Positions 8,684 through 17,235 of a DNA stretch of 36,300 nucleotides are shown piece by piece. Every line of letters begins with the position of its first letter. Positions within the stretch are counted from its first letter, which is position 1. A program made the position numbers and the translations under genes. The notes under the pieces were generated by a model. The model did not search any database. It had not been told where the DNA came from and saw only the letters and a program-made list of their open reading frames with translations. This DNA is from an uncultured Pelagibacteraceae bacterium (lineage in GTDB: Bacteria; Pseudomonadota; Alphaproteobacteria; Pelagibacterales; AG-422-B15), in NCBI GenBank assembly GCA_902584215.1, contig CACHYW010000010.1, positions 1-36,300 on the forward strand, given 5' to 3'.

Positions 8684-9302
8684 TTATTTTACTTGATATT
8701 TCATTCCAGATAATGTCCTGTACTAAATTAATATCTTGATTTGCATTAATTAATATAAATTTCTTTTTATTTAATCTAGCAATAGCTTTAAATGCTTTAC
8801 GAATTTTATTATGAAAGCCTAAAGACATATTCTCGTAACGTGTTTCAGTATTTGATTTTCTTTTAGACCTTTTTAGGCCAATTATTGGATCTATATCCAA
8901 TATGAAGGTTAAGCCAGGTGTTAAATTATTAGTTATTATTTTATCAAGCTTTTTAATAAGATCTATGTCAACATTTTTACCATACCCTTGATAAACTAAA
9001 GTAGATTCCTTGAATCTATCACATAAAACCCATTTATTTTTTTTTAAGCTTGGAGCTATTACCTTATCAATATGATCTTTACGAGCCGCGTATAAAAGTA
9101 AAGTTTCTACTACTCCACTCCATTTATTCTTTTTGCCTTTAACAAGTAAATTTCTGATTATCTCAGCTTCTATTGTACCACCAGGTTCCCTTGTTGTGAT
9201 TACATCTCCATATTTAGAAAGTCTTTTTGCTAGTAGTTTAATTTGTGTCGACTTACCTGATCCTTCTCCACCCTCAAATGATATAAATCGTGGCTTGATC
9301 AC
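8673..9302 (-). CDS. tmk: Thymidylate kinase (dTMP kinase)
   Basis: The 209-residue P-loop kinase has FEGGEGSGKSTQ at residues 9-20, a DR motif CDRFKES that binds the dTMP phosphate, and a LID region rich in Arg (RSKRKSNTETRYE). It phosphorylates dTMP to dTDP for DNA synthesis. Length is normal. It begins 3 nt after the dac gene and overlaps holB, the usual alphaproteobacterial order. Confidence 0.96.
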   Translation of the reverse strand: MIKPRFISFEGGEGSGKSTQIKLLAKRLSKYGDVITTREPGGTIEAEIIRNLLVKGKKNKWSGVVETLLLYAARKDHIDKVIAPSLKKNKWVLCDRFKESTLVYQGYGKNVDIDLIKKLDKIITNNLTPGLTFILDIDPIIGLKRSKRKSNTETRYENMSLGFHNKIRKAFKAIARLNKKKFILINANQDINLVQDIIWNEISSKINAK

Positions 9303-9305
9303 AAA

Positions 9306-10442
9306 TTAAATAAATAGATTTACCACTGAGCTGTAAATATAGGAGAAGAATCTTGAAAATATATTGCTTCTATTTACATCGTTTACAGACACTACATCAA
9401 AATATTCAGGATCTTCATTTGGAATATTAACTTTTATTTTTCCGATAATATCACCTGAGGATATTGGAAATTTGATATCTTCAAGTAATTCAATTTCATA
9501 TTGTAATTCTTTCTCTTTTGTTCTTGGAACTGTCAGAACTATATCGTTAACTGCGCCAATCAAAGAGCTGCTTTCATTAGAACCAGGAATATTTATACTT
9601 GCAAATTCTGTAAAATTTTCAAAAAGTCTAATATTCTCGAACTCTCTAAACGACCATGTAATAAGTCTTGATGAGCCTTGAGATCTTTTTTGCGTGCTGC
9701 TAAATCCGTTTGTTACAGATATTACGCGCCTGTTACCATCTATTGCAGATGCTGCAAGTCCATAACCCGAAACAGATAGATGTCCTGTTTTTAATCCATC
9801 AACACCCATATTTTTATACAAAAGAGGATTCCTATTTTTTTGTTTTATATTTGACCACTCAAATTCAGTTTCAGCAAACATATGATAATATTCAGGGTAA
9901 TTATTAATCAAATATTGAGATAAGATTGCAAGATCATAAGCAGTAGAAAAATTATTTTTGTCATGCATACCAGTAGAATTAGTAAACTTTGTATTGGTCA
10001 TCCCAATATCTTTAGCCTTTTCAGTCATCATTTTAGCAAAGGATTCTTCTGTTCCAGCAATATTTTCTGCAACAACTATACATGCATCATTACCAGACTG
10101 AACTATAATACCGCGTAATAGATCTTCTACTCTTATATTTTTGTCCACTTCAACAAACATCGATGATCCCTCTCTTTCTTTCCATGCTTTTTCTGATACT
10201 AAAAAAGTGTCATCAAGTGATAATGTGCCGTTAGATAATTTTTCAAAAACTATTAATGTTGTCATAATTTTTGTCATTGATGCTGGATAGGTTTTTTTGT
10301 CTTTATCTTTTTCAAATAGTACTTTTCCAGTAGTTGCATCAATAACTACTGCGGTTTCAGCATCGGTATCTATGTAAGAAGCAAATGCTAATGCCGAATT
10401 TAGTAAGAAAATTGATAAGACTATTAAAATGAATCTATGCAT
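9306..10442 (-). CDS. dacC: D-alanyl-D-alanine carboxypeptidase (PBP5/6 type)
   Basis: The 378-residue precursor has an N-terminal signal peptide ending near residue 21 (LLNSALAFAS). All three penicillin-binding motifs are intact: SxxK at 55-58 (SMTK), SGN at 116-118 and KTG at 218-220. A C-terminal beta-rich domain (PBP5_C) follows from about residue 280. The last residues (RFFSYIYSSVVNLFI) form an amphipathic tail likely to anchor it to the outer face of the inner membrane. It trims the terminal D-Ala of peptidoglycan stem peptides. It sits 9 nt after rlpA. The symbol could equally be dacA. Confidence 0.93.
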   Translation of the reverse strand: MHRFILIVLSIFLLNSALAFASYIDTDAETAVVIDATTGKVLFEKDKDKKTYPASMTKIMTTLIVFEKLSNGTLSLDDTFLVSEKAWKEREGSSMFVEVDKNIRVEDLLRGIIVQSGNDACIVVAENIAGTEESFAKMMTEKAKDIGMTNTKFTNSTGMHDKNNFSTAYDLAILSQYLINNYPEYYHMFAETEFEWSNIKQKNRNPLLYKNMGVDGLKTGHLSVSGYGLAASAIDGNRRVISVTNGFSSTQKRSQGSSRLITWSFREFENIRLFENFTEFASINIPGSNESSSLIGAVNDIVLTVPRTKEKELQYEIELLEDIKFPISSGDIIGKIKVNIPNEDPEYFDVVSVNDVNRSNIFSRFFSYIYSSVVNLFI

Positions 10443-10451
10443 AGAATATTA

Positions 10452-11291
10452 TTATATTAAATATATTGATAAATCTTCATATTTTTTAAATGTGTCATCA
10501 TTAAGATCTATCAACAAAGACTCTACATCACTATAGGGTCCAATTAATACCTTGTATTCCGTATTGCCTGACAAGTTTTGGCTTTCAAAAATCCTAACAT
10601 CATAGTTTAATAGATCTGTTTTGATTTTTTGAGCACTTTCTTTAAATGCAAAGCTCGCAATATTAATGAAGATCTTATTATATAATTTTATATCGTTAAT
10701 ATTTGTATTATTAACAGACAATTCATTTATATCTTTTTCAATAATAACAACATTTGACACTGGTGCTTCCACAACTTTTTTTTCTTCATCATAAGTGTAT
10801 GCCTTAGAAAGGACAAAACTTTCATTTGAGTCTATAAGAGATATTTTGACTAAGTCGCCATTCTTATTCATATCTAGTTTTTTAAAAACAGCTTCAGATA
10901 AATTTACAACTTTAATCGAAGAAAATGCTTCTCGATGATTTACTCTTACCAATGCAGATTTGCCATTATTGAGGTTCGTAACTTCAATAATTGATGGCAA
11001 TGGTAATGTTCTGTGTGAACCTGATAATGTATCATTGTGGTAGTATTCACCATTTTTAGTTTTACTACCATTTTTTAAATTTGTTTCCAATTGCGCTAAG
11101 CCAATTTCCTCAAATTTTTTATAATCATAAGGGTAAAACCACTTACCATTAACCTGATACGGCTCTTCAATTAATTTCTCAATTATTTTAATATTATTTT
11201 TATTATTACTGTCTTCAATTACAAGTGGGATAACATTTGCTATGGTGCAATTAGTAAGAATAAAAAAAACAATTAGTAAAAATATTCTCAT
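10452..11291 (-). CDS. rlpA: RlpA-like septal-ring protein with SPOR domain; divergent catalytic site
   Basis: The 279-residue protein has an N-terminal hydrophobic segment with a possible lipobox (LTNC, Cys15). A double-psi beta-barrel lies at about residues 45-165, and a C-terminal SPOR-like domain (about 200-279) ends in KVLIGPYSD. RlpA proteins cleave denuded glycan strands at the septum, and SPOR domains bind such strands. GSHRTLPLPS (His93) is conserved. However, the family VNDRGPF motif reads VNHREAF, putting His119 in place of the catalytic Asp, and the usual GIASWYG strand reads GLAQLET. The enzyme may be inactive or altered. Its start overlaps the mltB stop by 1 nt (TAATG). Confidence 0.82.
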   Translation of the reverse strand: MRIFLLIVFFILTNCTIANVIPLVIEDSNNKNNIKIIEKLIEEPYQVNGKWFYPYDYKKFEEIGLAQLETNLKNGSKTKNGEYYHNDTLSGSHRTLPLPSIIEVTNLNNGKSALVRVNHREAFSSIKVVNLSEAVFKKLDMNKNGDLVKISLIDSNESFVLSKAYTYDEEKKVVEAPVSNVVIIEKDINELSVNNTNINDIKLYNKIFINIASFAFKESAQKIKTDLLNYDVRIFESQNLSGNTEYKVLIGPYSDVESLLIDLNDDTFKKYEDLSIYLI

Positions 11292-12286
11292 TAATAATAT
11301 TCAATCATATCAGACAATATACCAACTGATAATCCAAAGAAGAGAGATCTGTTCCATTTCATAATGACTTTAAAATTTTCGTAAACCAAAAACTTTCGAC
11401 CTTCATCATCCTCTGGATAAACTAAGTATGCTTGAATATCCCTAAGTGGTAACTTTTCCCCGTTCTTTCTCAATATACCTAAAGCAGCCCATTCACTAAG
11501 AGATTTTGATATATTAATTTCTTTAGCAGATCTTGTAATAATGTCATCTGGAATGGATTTTGTGGTCATTACCTCTCTGCCCCACGTTAAATCATCATTC
11601 CAGCCAGATTCACTTAAATAGTTTGACGATGAAGCAAATACATCTGGCAAGGTAGTCCAAATATCTTTTTTGCCATCTTTATCAAAATCTGTCGCGTAAT
11701 TTAAAAAGCTAGATGGCATGAATTGATTTTGCCCCATGGCTCCTGCCCATGAACCCATCATTTCATCGCCAGTTATATGGCCTTGATCAATTATTGCTAA
11801 TGCGTTTATCAGTTCATCTGTAAAAAACTCTCTTCTTCTTAGATCGTGTGATAACGTCGATAAAGAACGTATTACATTAAATGAGCCAGTATACGTTCCA
11901 AAACTTGTTTCTATGCCCCATAAGGCTAATATAAAGCGAGGTTGCACACCATACTCATTGTATATTTTTAACAGTAAATCTTCATGTTCAGTGTGTAACT
12001 TTTTGCCTTTAAGCATTCTACTTTTTGGTGTCGTATTATTTAGATATTCATCTAGTGTAAGTGTAAATTCTGGTTGAGATCTATCGAGTTCTAAAACTCG
12101 TTCATTAATTGCAATATCTCTTAATGATACGTCAACTGTTTCCTGCGATATCCCCTTTTTAGTGGCAATATTTTTAATGTTTTCAAGCCATTCAACAAAG
12201 CTATAATCCTCATCTGCTTGCAAAGAAGACAGATTAATTATAGTAAATATTATTAAAATTGATGATATTTTAAATTTTGAACTCAT
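11291..12286 (-). CDS. mltB: Lytic murein transglycosylase, MltB family (GH103)
   Basis: The enzyme domain is recognised by LALWGIETSFG (catalytic Glu) and GSWAGAMGQNQFMPSSF, followed by DFDKDGKKDIW and a C-terminal lobe with an AYLVYPEDDEG segment. It cleaves the MurNAc-GlcNAc bond to form 1,6-anhydro ends. I prefer the start at MSSKFKIS (12286), because a clean signal peptide (ILIIFTIINLSSLQA) follows; the ORF track begins six codons earlier at 12304. There is no C-terminal peptidoglycan-binding domain. It is the first gene of the eight-gene operon and is head-to-head with the transsulfuration operon, leaving almost no promoter space. Confidence 0.93.
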   Translation of the reverse strand: MSSKFKISSILIIFTIINLSSLQADEDYSFVEWLENIKNIATKKGISQETVDVSLRDIAINERVLELDRSQPEFTLTLDEYLNNTTPKSRMLKGKKLHTEHEDLLLKIYNEYGVQPRFILALWGIETSFGTYTGSFNVIRSLSTLSHDLRRREFFTDELINALAIIDQGHITGDEMMGSWAGAMGQNQFMPSSFLNYATDFDKDGKKDIWTTLPDVFASSSNYLSESGWNDDLTWGREVMTTKSIPDDIITRSAKEINISKSLSEWAALGILRKNGEKLPLRDIQAYLVYPEDDEGRKFLVYENFKVIMKWNRSLFFGLSVGILSDMIEYY

Positions 12287-12311
12287 AGTACCAATTAATA
12301 GCATAATTTTT

Positions 12312-13283
12312 ATGAAAGATATAAAATCACTTGTAGATTTAATTGGTAATACGCCAATAGTTCAAGCTAAAAATATAGATGCAGGTAAATGTAATCTCTT
12401 TTTAAAGATGGAAAATATGAATCCTGGCTCATCTATAAAAGACCGCGTTGCGCTCCAAATAATAAAAGATGCTGAAAAGAACGGAGATTTGGTAAAAGGA
12501 TCAACTGTTGTTGAGGCTACAGCTGGAAATACAGGACTTGGATTAGCGCTCATAGCTTTATTAAAAGGCTATAAAGCGAAAGTTATAATATTAGATAAAA
12601 TGAATCAAAATAAGATTTTTCATTTAAAATCGCTTGGCGCTGAAGTAATGCTTGCAAAAAGTGATGTGGGTCCAGATAGTCCTGAACACTATGTAAATAT
12701 GGCTAAAAGAATTGCCGCTGAAACTGACAACTCATTTATGGCCAATCAGTTTACAAACAGATCTAATCCTCTAGCCCATGAATTGACCACTGCACCAGAG
12801 ATATATAACCAAATGGATGGAGATGTAGATGCAATTGTCTGTGGCGTTGGCACTGGCGGGACTATTTCTGGTATTGGTAAATTTTTTGAGAAGAATAACC
12901 CTAAAACTGAAATGGTACTTGCTGATCCTGAGGGCTCAATTGTAAAAGATGCTGTTGAAAAAAAACCTTTAAAAGAAGCTGATTACAAGTGGTTAGTTGA
13001 AGGTATTGGAGAAGATTTTCTTCCAGATACCCTAGATCTAAAATACATAAAAAAAGCCTATTCAGTGAGCAATGAAGAAGCTTTTCAAACAATTCGTACA
13101 CTTGCATTAAAAGAGGGTATATTAGGTGGTTCATCTAGTGGAACTCTCATTTGTGCCGCATTAAAGTATTGTCATGAGCAAAAAGAAAAGAAAAATGTTG
13201 TAACATTTGTTTGTGATAATGGTGAAAAATATTTAAATACGGCGTATAATAGTGAATGGCTAAAAGAAAAAAATCTGATTTAA
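12312..13283 (+). CDS. Cystathionine beta-synthase-like PLP enzyme (no CBS regulatory domain)
   Basis: The 323-residue fold-type-II PLP enzyme has its Schiff-base Lys at position 43 (SSIKDRVA), a phosphate-binding GVGTGGT loop and an EATAGNTG substrate loop. The segments LADPEGSI and VEGIGEDFLP resemble cystathionine beta-synthase more than O-acetylserine sulfhydrylase. It has no C-terminal CBS pair. It would condense serine and homocysteine to cystathionine. The following gene is a cystathionine gamma-lyase type enzyme with a 28-nt overlap, which supports reverse transsulfuration. A cysK-type role is the main alternative. Confidence 0.88.
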   Translation: MKDIKSLVDLIGNTPIVQAKNIDAGKCNLFLKMENMNPGSSIKDRVALQIIKDAEKNGDLVKGSTVVEATAGNTGLGLALIALLKGYKAKVIILDKMNQNKIFHLKSLGAEVMLAKSDVGPDSPEHYVNMAKRIAAETDNSFMANQFTNRSNPLAHELTTAPEIYNQMDGDVDAIVCGVGTGGTISGIGKFFEKNNPKTEMVLADPEGSIVKDAVEKKPLKEADYKWLVEGIGEDFLPDTLDLKYIKKAYSVSNEEAFQTIRTLALKEGILGGSSSGTLICAALKYCHEQKEKKNVVTFVCDNGEKYLNTAYNSEWLKEKNLI

Positions 13284-14422
13284 GAAAAATCAATCTGTTT
13301 GATACATTGTCTGTGCATGCGGGAATTAAGAGTGATCCGCTTACAGGCGCTGTAATGACTCCTATTTATGCTACATCAACATTTGCACAAGAGACGCCGG
13401 GGAAGGTTAAGGGGTATGAATATTCGAGATCTCAAAATCCAACACGTGAAGTTTTAGAGGCTTCATTAGCTGAGTTAGAAAATGGATATAAAGCTTTTGC
13501 TTTTGCGTCAGGGGTTGCAGCTCAAACAGCTGTTATAGATCTTCTAAAACCCGGGGATCATGTTATTGCATTTGATGATTTATATGGTGGAACATTCCGA
13601 CTATTTAATGAAATTAAAGCTAAATCATCTAATATAGAATTCACTTTTGTTGATCTGAATACTAATTTTAGTAAATACATTAAAAAAAATACAAAGATGA
13701 TTTGGGTAGAAACACCTACAAACCCACTTTTAAAAATTGCTGATCTAAAGCGTATTGCACGCATAGCAAAGAAACATAAGCTAATAACTGTTTGCGATAA
13801 TACTTTCGCAACACCAATCAATCAAAGACCATTAGATTTCGGGATAGATATAGTAAACCATTCGACAACCAAGTACATTAATGGCCACTCTGATATTATT
13901 GGCGGATCGTTAGTAATAGGTAAAAATAAAACATTAGAAAAGAAACTTGCATTGATACAAAACTCTACAGGAGCAGTACCAAGCCCGTTTGATTGTTTTT
14001 TAATTCTAAGAGGGATTAAGACTCTTTCGCTTAGAATAAAAAAACATAATGAAAATGGAATTAAAGTTGCAAGGTTTTTAAAAGGTCATAAAAAACTCTC
14101 TGATGTTACCTACCCCGGCTTAACAAATCATAAGCAAAGCGATATAGCTAAAAAACAAATGAATGGGTTCGGTGGAATGATTACGTTTATTCACAAAGGT
14201 ACAATGTCAGATATCTCAAAGTTCATGAAGAAACTTAAGATATTCACTATTGCAGAAAGCCTTGGCGGAGTTGAGTCACTTATAGAATCTCCTGCGCTAA
14301 TGACACATGCTTATTTAGAAGATAAGTCATACAATCAAGTGCCCAAAAAACTAGTTAGACTTTCTGTTGGAATAGAAGATTCAGAAGATTTAATTAATGA
14401 TCTCATGCAAGCTTTAAAATAA
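13256..14422 (+). CDS. Cys/Met-metabolism PLP enzyme, probable cystathionine gamma-lyase
   Basis: The 388-residue fold-type-I enzyme has PLP Lys206 in HSTTKYINGHSD, Asp181 in CDNTFATP, and YSRSQNPTR near residue 56, the family cofactor and substrate motifs. The C-terminal LGGVESLIESPALMTHA segment is typical of cystathionine gamma-lyase and gamma-synthase. Pairing with a cystathionine beta-synthase in one operon favours the lyase direction (cystathionine to cysteine, 2-oxobutyrate and ammonia). The gene starts 28 nt inside the upstream gene in another frame; no later in-frame ATG precedes the conserved region. MetB or MetZ activity cannot be excluded. Confidence 0.9.
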   Translation: MAKRKKSDLRKINLFDTLSVHAGIKSDPLTGAVMTPIYATSTFAQETPGKVKGYEYSRSQNPTREVLEASLAELENGYKAFAFASGVAAQTAVIDLLKPGDHVIAFDDLYGGTFRLFNEIKAKSSNIEFTFVDLNTNFSKYIKKNTKMIWVETPTNPLLKIADLKRIARIAKKHKLITVCDNTFATPINQRPLDFGIDIVNHSTTKYINGHSDIIGGSLVIGKNKTLEKKLALIQNSTGAVPSPFDCFLILRGIKTLSLRIKKHNENGIKVARFLKGHKKLSDVTYPGLTNHKQSDIAKKQMNGFGGMITFIHKGTMSDISKFMKKLKIFTIAESLGGVESLIESPALMTHAYLEDKSYNQVPKKLVRLSVGIEDSEDLINDLMQALK

Positions 14423-15316
14423 TTAAAGTGTGCTTAAAACAGCATTTACAATTGAAGACAGTCGTGAATTTGAAGTATCGGACCTGCTAGTTATTACAAC
14501 AGGAGAAATACCTCCTGTAACAAAGCCGCCTGCTGTACAGTTCATAAAATTGACCATAATCTTTACTAATGAATTGCCTGTTTCGACATTAGGCACAACA
14601 ATTACATTTGCATTACCAGCAACACTATTATTAATTCCTTTAATTTTAGCCGCTTCAGATGATATTGCGTTATCAAATGCAAATGGGCCATGAATGTCTG
14701 TATTTGGATGTTCTATTCTGGCCCATTCAACTAAATCTTTCGCGTCAACAGAGCTTTGCATTTGTGATAAAACTTCTTCAGTGGCAGATAGAATAGCTAT
14801 TTTTGGCGAGAAATTTGGAAGTTTTGAAGCAAATTCAATAACGTTATTAATAATGTGTTTTTTCGTTTCTACATTAGGATTTATATTCAATGCACCATCC
14901 GTGATAATTAAAGGAGCTCTGATATCATCTGGAAAAGTCATAAACCATATATGACTCAGTCGCCTTCCTTTCACTAAGAGTTTATATTCAGATCTAATAT
15001 ACTCTGACATTAAAACATCTGTATGCAAATGACCCTTAACTATTAAATAAGGGTCTTCCATGCGATCGCTTGCTAATGCGCATGCAATTTTTGATGACTC
15101 TTCTTCAGTAGATGAATTAATAATTTCAGGCTGCAAATCCCATTTTAAATCATCCAATAATGCGGCAATAATATCTTTGTTTCCTATTAGGAGTGGTTCT
15201 AAGATTCCCATTTCAAAAGACTCTTTAATTGGTTCAAGCGAGACTTTGTTAATAGGATTAACAATTAATGAGTCTTTTTTTATTCTTTTATCAATAAAAT
15301 CAATGTTTTGTATCAT
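14423..15316 (-). CDS. Phosphate acetyl/butyryltransferase family protein
   Basis: The 297-residue protein is a Pta/Ptb-type acyltransferase. It has the GNADVIVVP-like stretch (AGNANVIVVPNVETGN), VTGGISPVVITSRSDTS near the C terminus and DGPFAFD-like (HGPFAFDNAIS) loops, all typical of the family. Such enzymes exchange acyl groups between CoA and phosphate. No acetate or butyrate kinase gene is adjacent, so the physiological direction is open. Its stop codon directly abuts the stop of the convergent gamma-lyase gene, with no spacer. Length suits Ptb-like or short Pta proteins. Confidence 0.85.
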   Translation of the reverse strand: MIQNIDFIDKRIKKDSLIVNPINKVSLEPIKESFEMGILEPLLIGNKDIIAALLDDLKWDLQPEIINSSTEEESSKIACALASDRMEDPYLIVKGHLHTDVLMSEYIRSEYKLLVKGRRLSHIWFMTFPDDIRAPLIITDGALNINPNVETKKHIINNVIEFASKLPNFSPKIAILSATEEVLSQMQSSVDAKDLVEWARIEHPNTDIHGPFAFDNAISSEAAKIKGINNSVAGNANVIVVPNVETGNSLVKIMVNFMNCTAGGFVTGGISPVVITSRSDTSNSRLSSIVNAVLSTL

Positions 15317-15630
15317 TTTTTTAAAGTATATTTTTTAATATTAAACCAATATTTTAAAATAAATGTCTAAAGTACTGATATTATTTCATATTTTTAAAAT
15401 AATTTAATAAATAGGCTCCAATTATTATTATTAATAAGATTGCAGAAAATGAATAAAAAATCATTGATAGATCTTGGAATAATGAAACAAAAAAACTGAC
15501 CATGATATCTAAAATATCAAAGTTAATGCCCAGTATAGCAAATAAAAGAAAGAAACAGTAACTAGGCCACCTATTATCCAGTCTAACATAGTACTATACT
15601 TAACACATAAAGGCTTATATTTATACATTT
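15317..15630. other. 314-bp intergenic region with possible broken small membrane gene
   Basis: This spacer separates the Pta/Ptb gene from the saccharopine-dehydrogenase-like gene. On the minus strand, 15589-15509 encodes a 26-residue hydrophobic peptide (MLDWIIGGLVTVSFF...). In the -1 frame, 15503-15381 encodes 40 residues (MVSFFVSLFQDLSMIF...NYFKNMK). A single -1 shift near 15509 would fuse them into a two-helix protein of about 69 residues. T-rich DNA gives hydrophobic reading frames by chance, so this is only a candidate. The rest shows nothing convincing. Confidence 0.25.
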
Positions 15631-16836
15631 ATGCAAAAAGACTATGATTTAATCATATATGGCGCAACAGGATTTACTGGTCGTTTGGTGGTAGAGTATT
15701 TGGATAAAAATTATTCTGATATCAATTGGGCAATCGCTGGCAGAAATGAAGAAAAACTAGATAAGATCTCAAGTAATACCGCCTATAAACCTAAATATTT
15801 CATTGCTGATAGTGAAGATATAGCCGGTTTAAATAAAATTGCCGCTCAAACAAATGTCATAGCTTCTTTGGCTGGTCCTTTTAATCGATACAGTGATAAA
15901 TTGGTAGGATGTTGTGTGAAAAATAATACTCATTATGTAGATATTACTGGTGAAAATATATGGGTTAGAGATTTAATAGATAAACATCATGAAGAGGCAG
16001 AAAAAAAAGGAATTAAGATCATTCCTTCATGTGGCTATGATTCAATTCCATCAGATATGGGATGTTTTTATTTACAAAGATCTCTTGGTGAAAACTTATT
16101 GTCTGTTGATGGTTATCATCGTGGAGGCGGTGGTGTAAGCGGTGGAACAATTGAAAGTGCTTTTACAATGAAAAATTATAAAACAAAATACTCAATCGGA
16201 CACCCTTTCCTATTAAATAGCGAAGATTTTATAGAAAAACAAAATAAAGAAGCTAGTAAAGACACATTTAAAATAAAGTACATATACAGCATTAAATCAT
16301 GGTCTGCGCCTTTTGTTATGTCCATTGCTAACACAAGAGTTGTAAGAAGGAGTGTTGAATTACATGAGCTTAATCAGTCAGGTTATGGATCGGACTTTAC
16401 TTATAAAGAGTTTATGAATGTTAAAAAGTATTCTTCTGCCCTAATGGTATCAATTGGATTAGCAATATTAGGATTAATGATTGTAAGTCCAATAAGTTCT
16501 TTGTTTAGAAAATTATTTACAAAGCCAGGTAATGGACCTAATAAAAAAACGCGTGATAACGGATGGTTTGAAAGTATATTTATTGGCAAAAATACTAATA
16601 ATGAATTTTATAAGTTGAGAATTTATGGAGACGGAGACCCAGGCTATAAAACTACAGCTAAATTCATATGTGAGTCTGCATTATGCCTAGTTAAATCTGA
16701 TGGATATTTAGAGAATACAAACAAAGGAGGCGTCTTAACTACTGCAACTGGACTTGGAGACCATCTCATAAAAAGACTTAAAAATGCAGAAATCCTATTT
16801 GAGGGACCAGAAAAGATAGCAAAAACAATTATTTAA
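15631..16836 (+). CDS. Saccharopine dehydrogenase-like NADP-binding oxidoreductase
   Basis: The 401-residue protein starts with a Rossmann motif YGATGFTGRLVVEYL (residues 9-23). It follows the layout of the saccharopine-dehydrogenase-like/trans-acting enoyl reductase family: an INWAIAGRNEEKL segment, SLAGPF, then IIPSCGYDSIPSD. One hydrophobic segment (about residues 270-292, ALMVSIGLAILGLMIVSPI) probably tethers it to membrane, as in eukaryotic SCCPDH and mycobacterial homologues. Relatives include lipid enoyl reductases, but the substrate here is unknown. True lysine metabolism is unlikely. Confidence 0.85.
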   Translation: MQKDYDLIIYGATGFTGRLVVEYLDKNYSDINWAIAGRNEEKLDKISSNTAYKPKYFIADSEDIAGLNKIAAQTNVIASLAGPFNRYSDKLVGCCVKNNTHYVDITGENIWVRDLIDKHHEEAEKKGIKIIPSCGYDSIPSDMGCFYLQRSLGENLLSVDGYHRGGGGVSGGTIESAFTMKNYKTKYSIGHPFLLNSEDFIEKQNKEASKDTFKIKYIYSIKSWSAPFVMSIANTRVVRRSVELHELNQSGYGSDFTYKEFMNVKKYSSALMVSIGLAILGLMIVSPISSLFRKLFTKPGNGPNKKTRDNGWFESIFIGKNTNNEFYKLRIYGDGDPGYKTTAKFICESALCLVKSDGYLENTNKGGVLTTATGLGDHLIKRLKNAEILFEGPEKIAKTII

Positions 16837-16908
16837 TTTGCAACCCAAAATGGGTGCACAGAATCGTACAAAAATAAAATTATAGTGCATAACAATTAGT
16901 TATATTTT

Positions 16909-17229
16909 ATGATTTTACAGAAAATAAACGCTGGAGTTATTAACAATATGGTTCAAGATGAAACCGGTACCTTTGTTATGAATAAAAATCAACCTTCTCA
17001 TGTAAGCAGTGAAATTGACAGCGACACTGTAAAGAAAGTCAGAGAACTGTCTAAACTAAGAAAAAGCATTGAACTTGATTTAAAAGCAATTGCAACAAAA
17101 ACGAAGATCTCAACAAATCAATTAAAAAATATAGAATCGTTCAAGTTCGATAAATTACCTCCCAACCCAATGAGAACTTCATTTATTGATCAATATTGTT
17201 CAGTAATTGAAAAGGCAAATAAAAATTAA
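16909..17229 (+). CDS. Small RodZ-type helix-turn-helix (HTH_25) protein without membrane anchor
   Basis: The 106-residue protein has an unstructured first 40 residues, then an HTH of the RodZ cytoplasmic type at about 43-100: LRKSIELDLKAIATKTKIS, NQLKNIESFKFDKLPPNP, and TSFIDQYCSVI (RodZ: LRxxRExxGLSLEDVAxxTKI...LExGxFDxLP...RGFLRxYA). RodZ itself continues into a membrane segment and a periplasmic domain, both absent here. The start is uncertain; Met14 and Met24 are alternatives, and no clear Shine-Dalgarno is visible. It could be a DNA-binding regulator or a truncated MreB adaptor. Confidence 0.65.
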   Translation: MILQKINAGVINNMVQDETGTFVMNKNQPSHVSSEIDSDTVKKVRELSKLRKSIELDLKAIATKTKISTNQLKNIESFKFDKLPPNPMRTSFIDQYCSVIEKANKN

Positions 17230-17235
17230 TTCTAT

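Noticed and set aside
16840-16857. GCA(A)CCCA/TGGGTGC hairpin after the saccharopine-dehydrogenase-like gene as a terminator
   Set aside because: The stem has a bulge and no U tract follows (ACAGAATCG), so terminator function is not supported.
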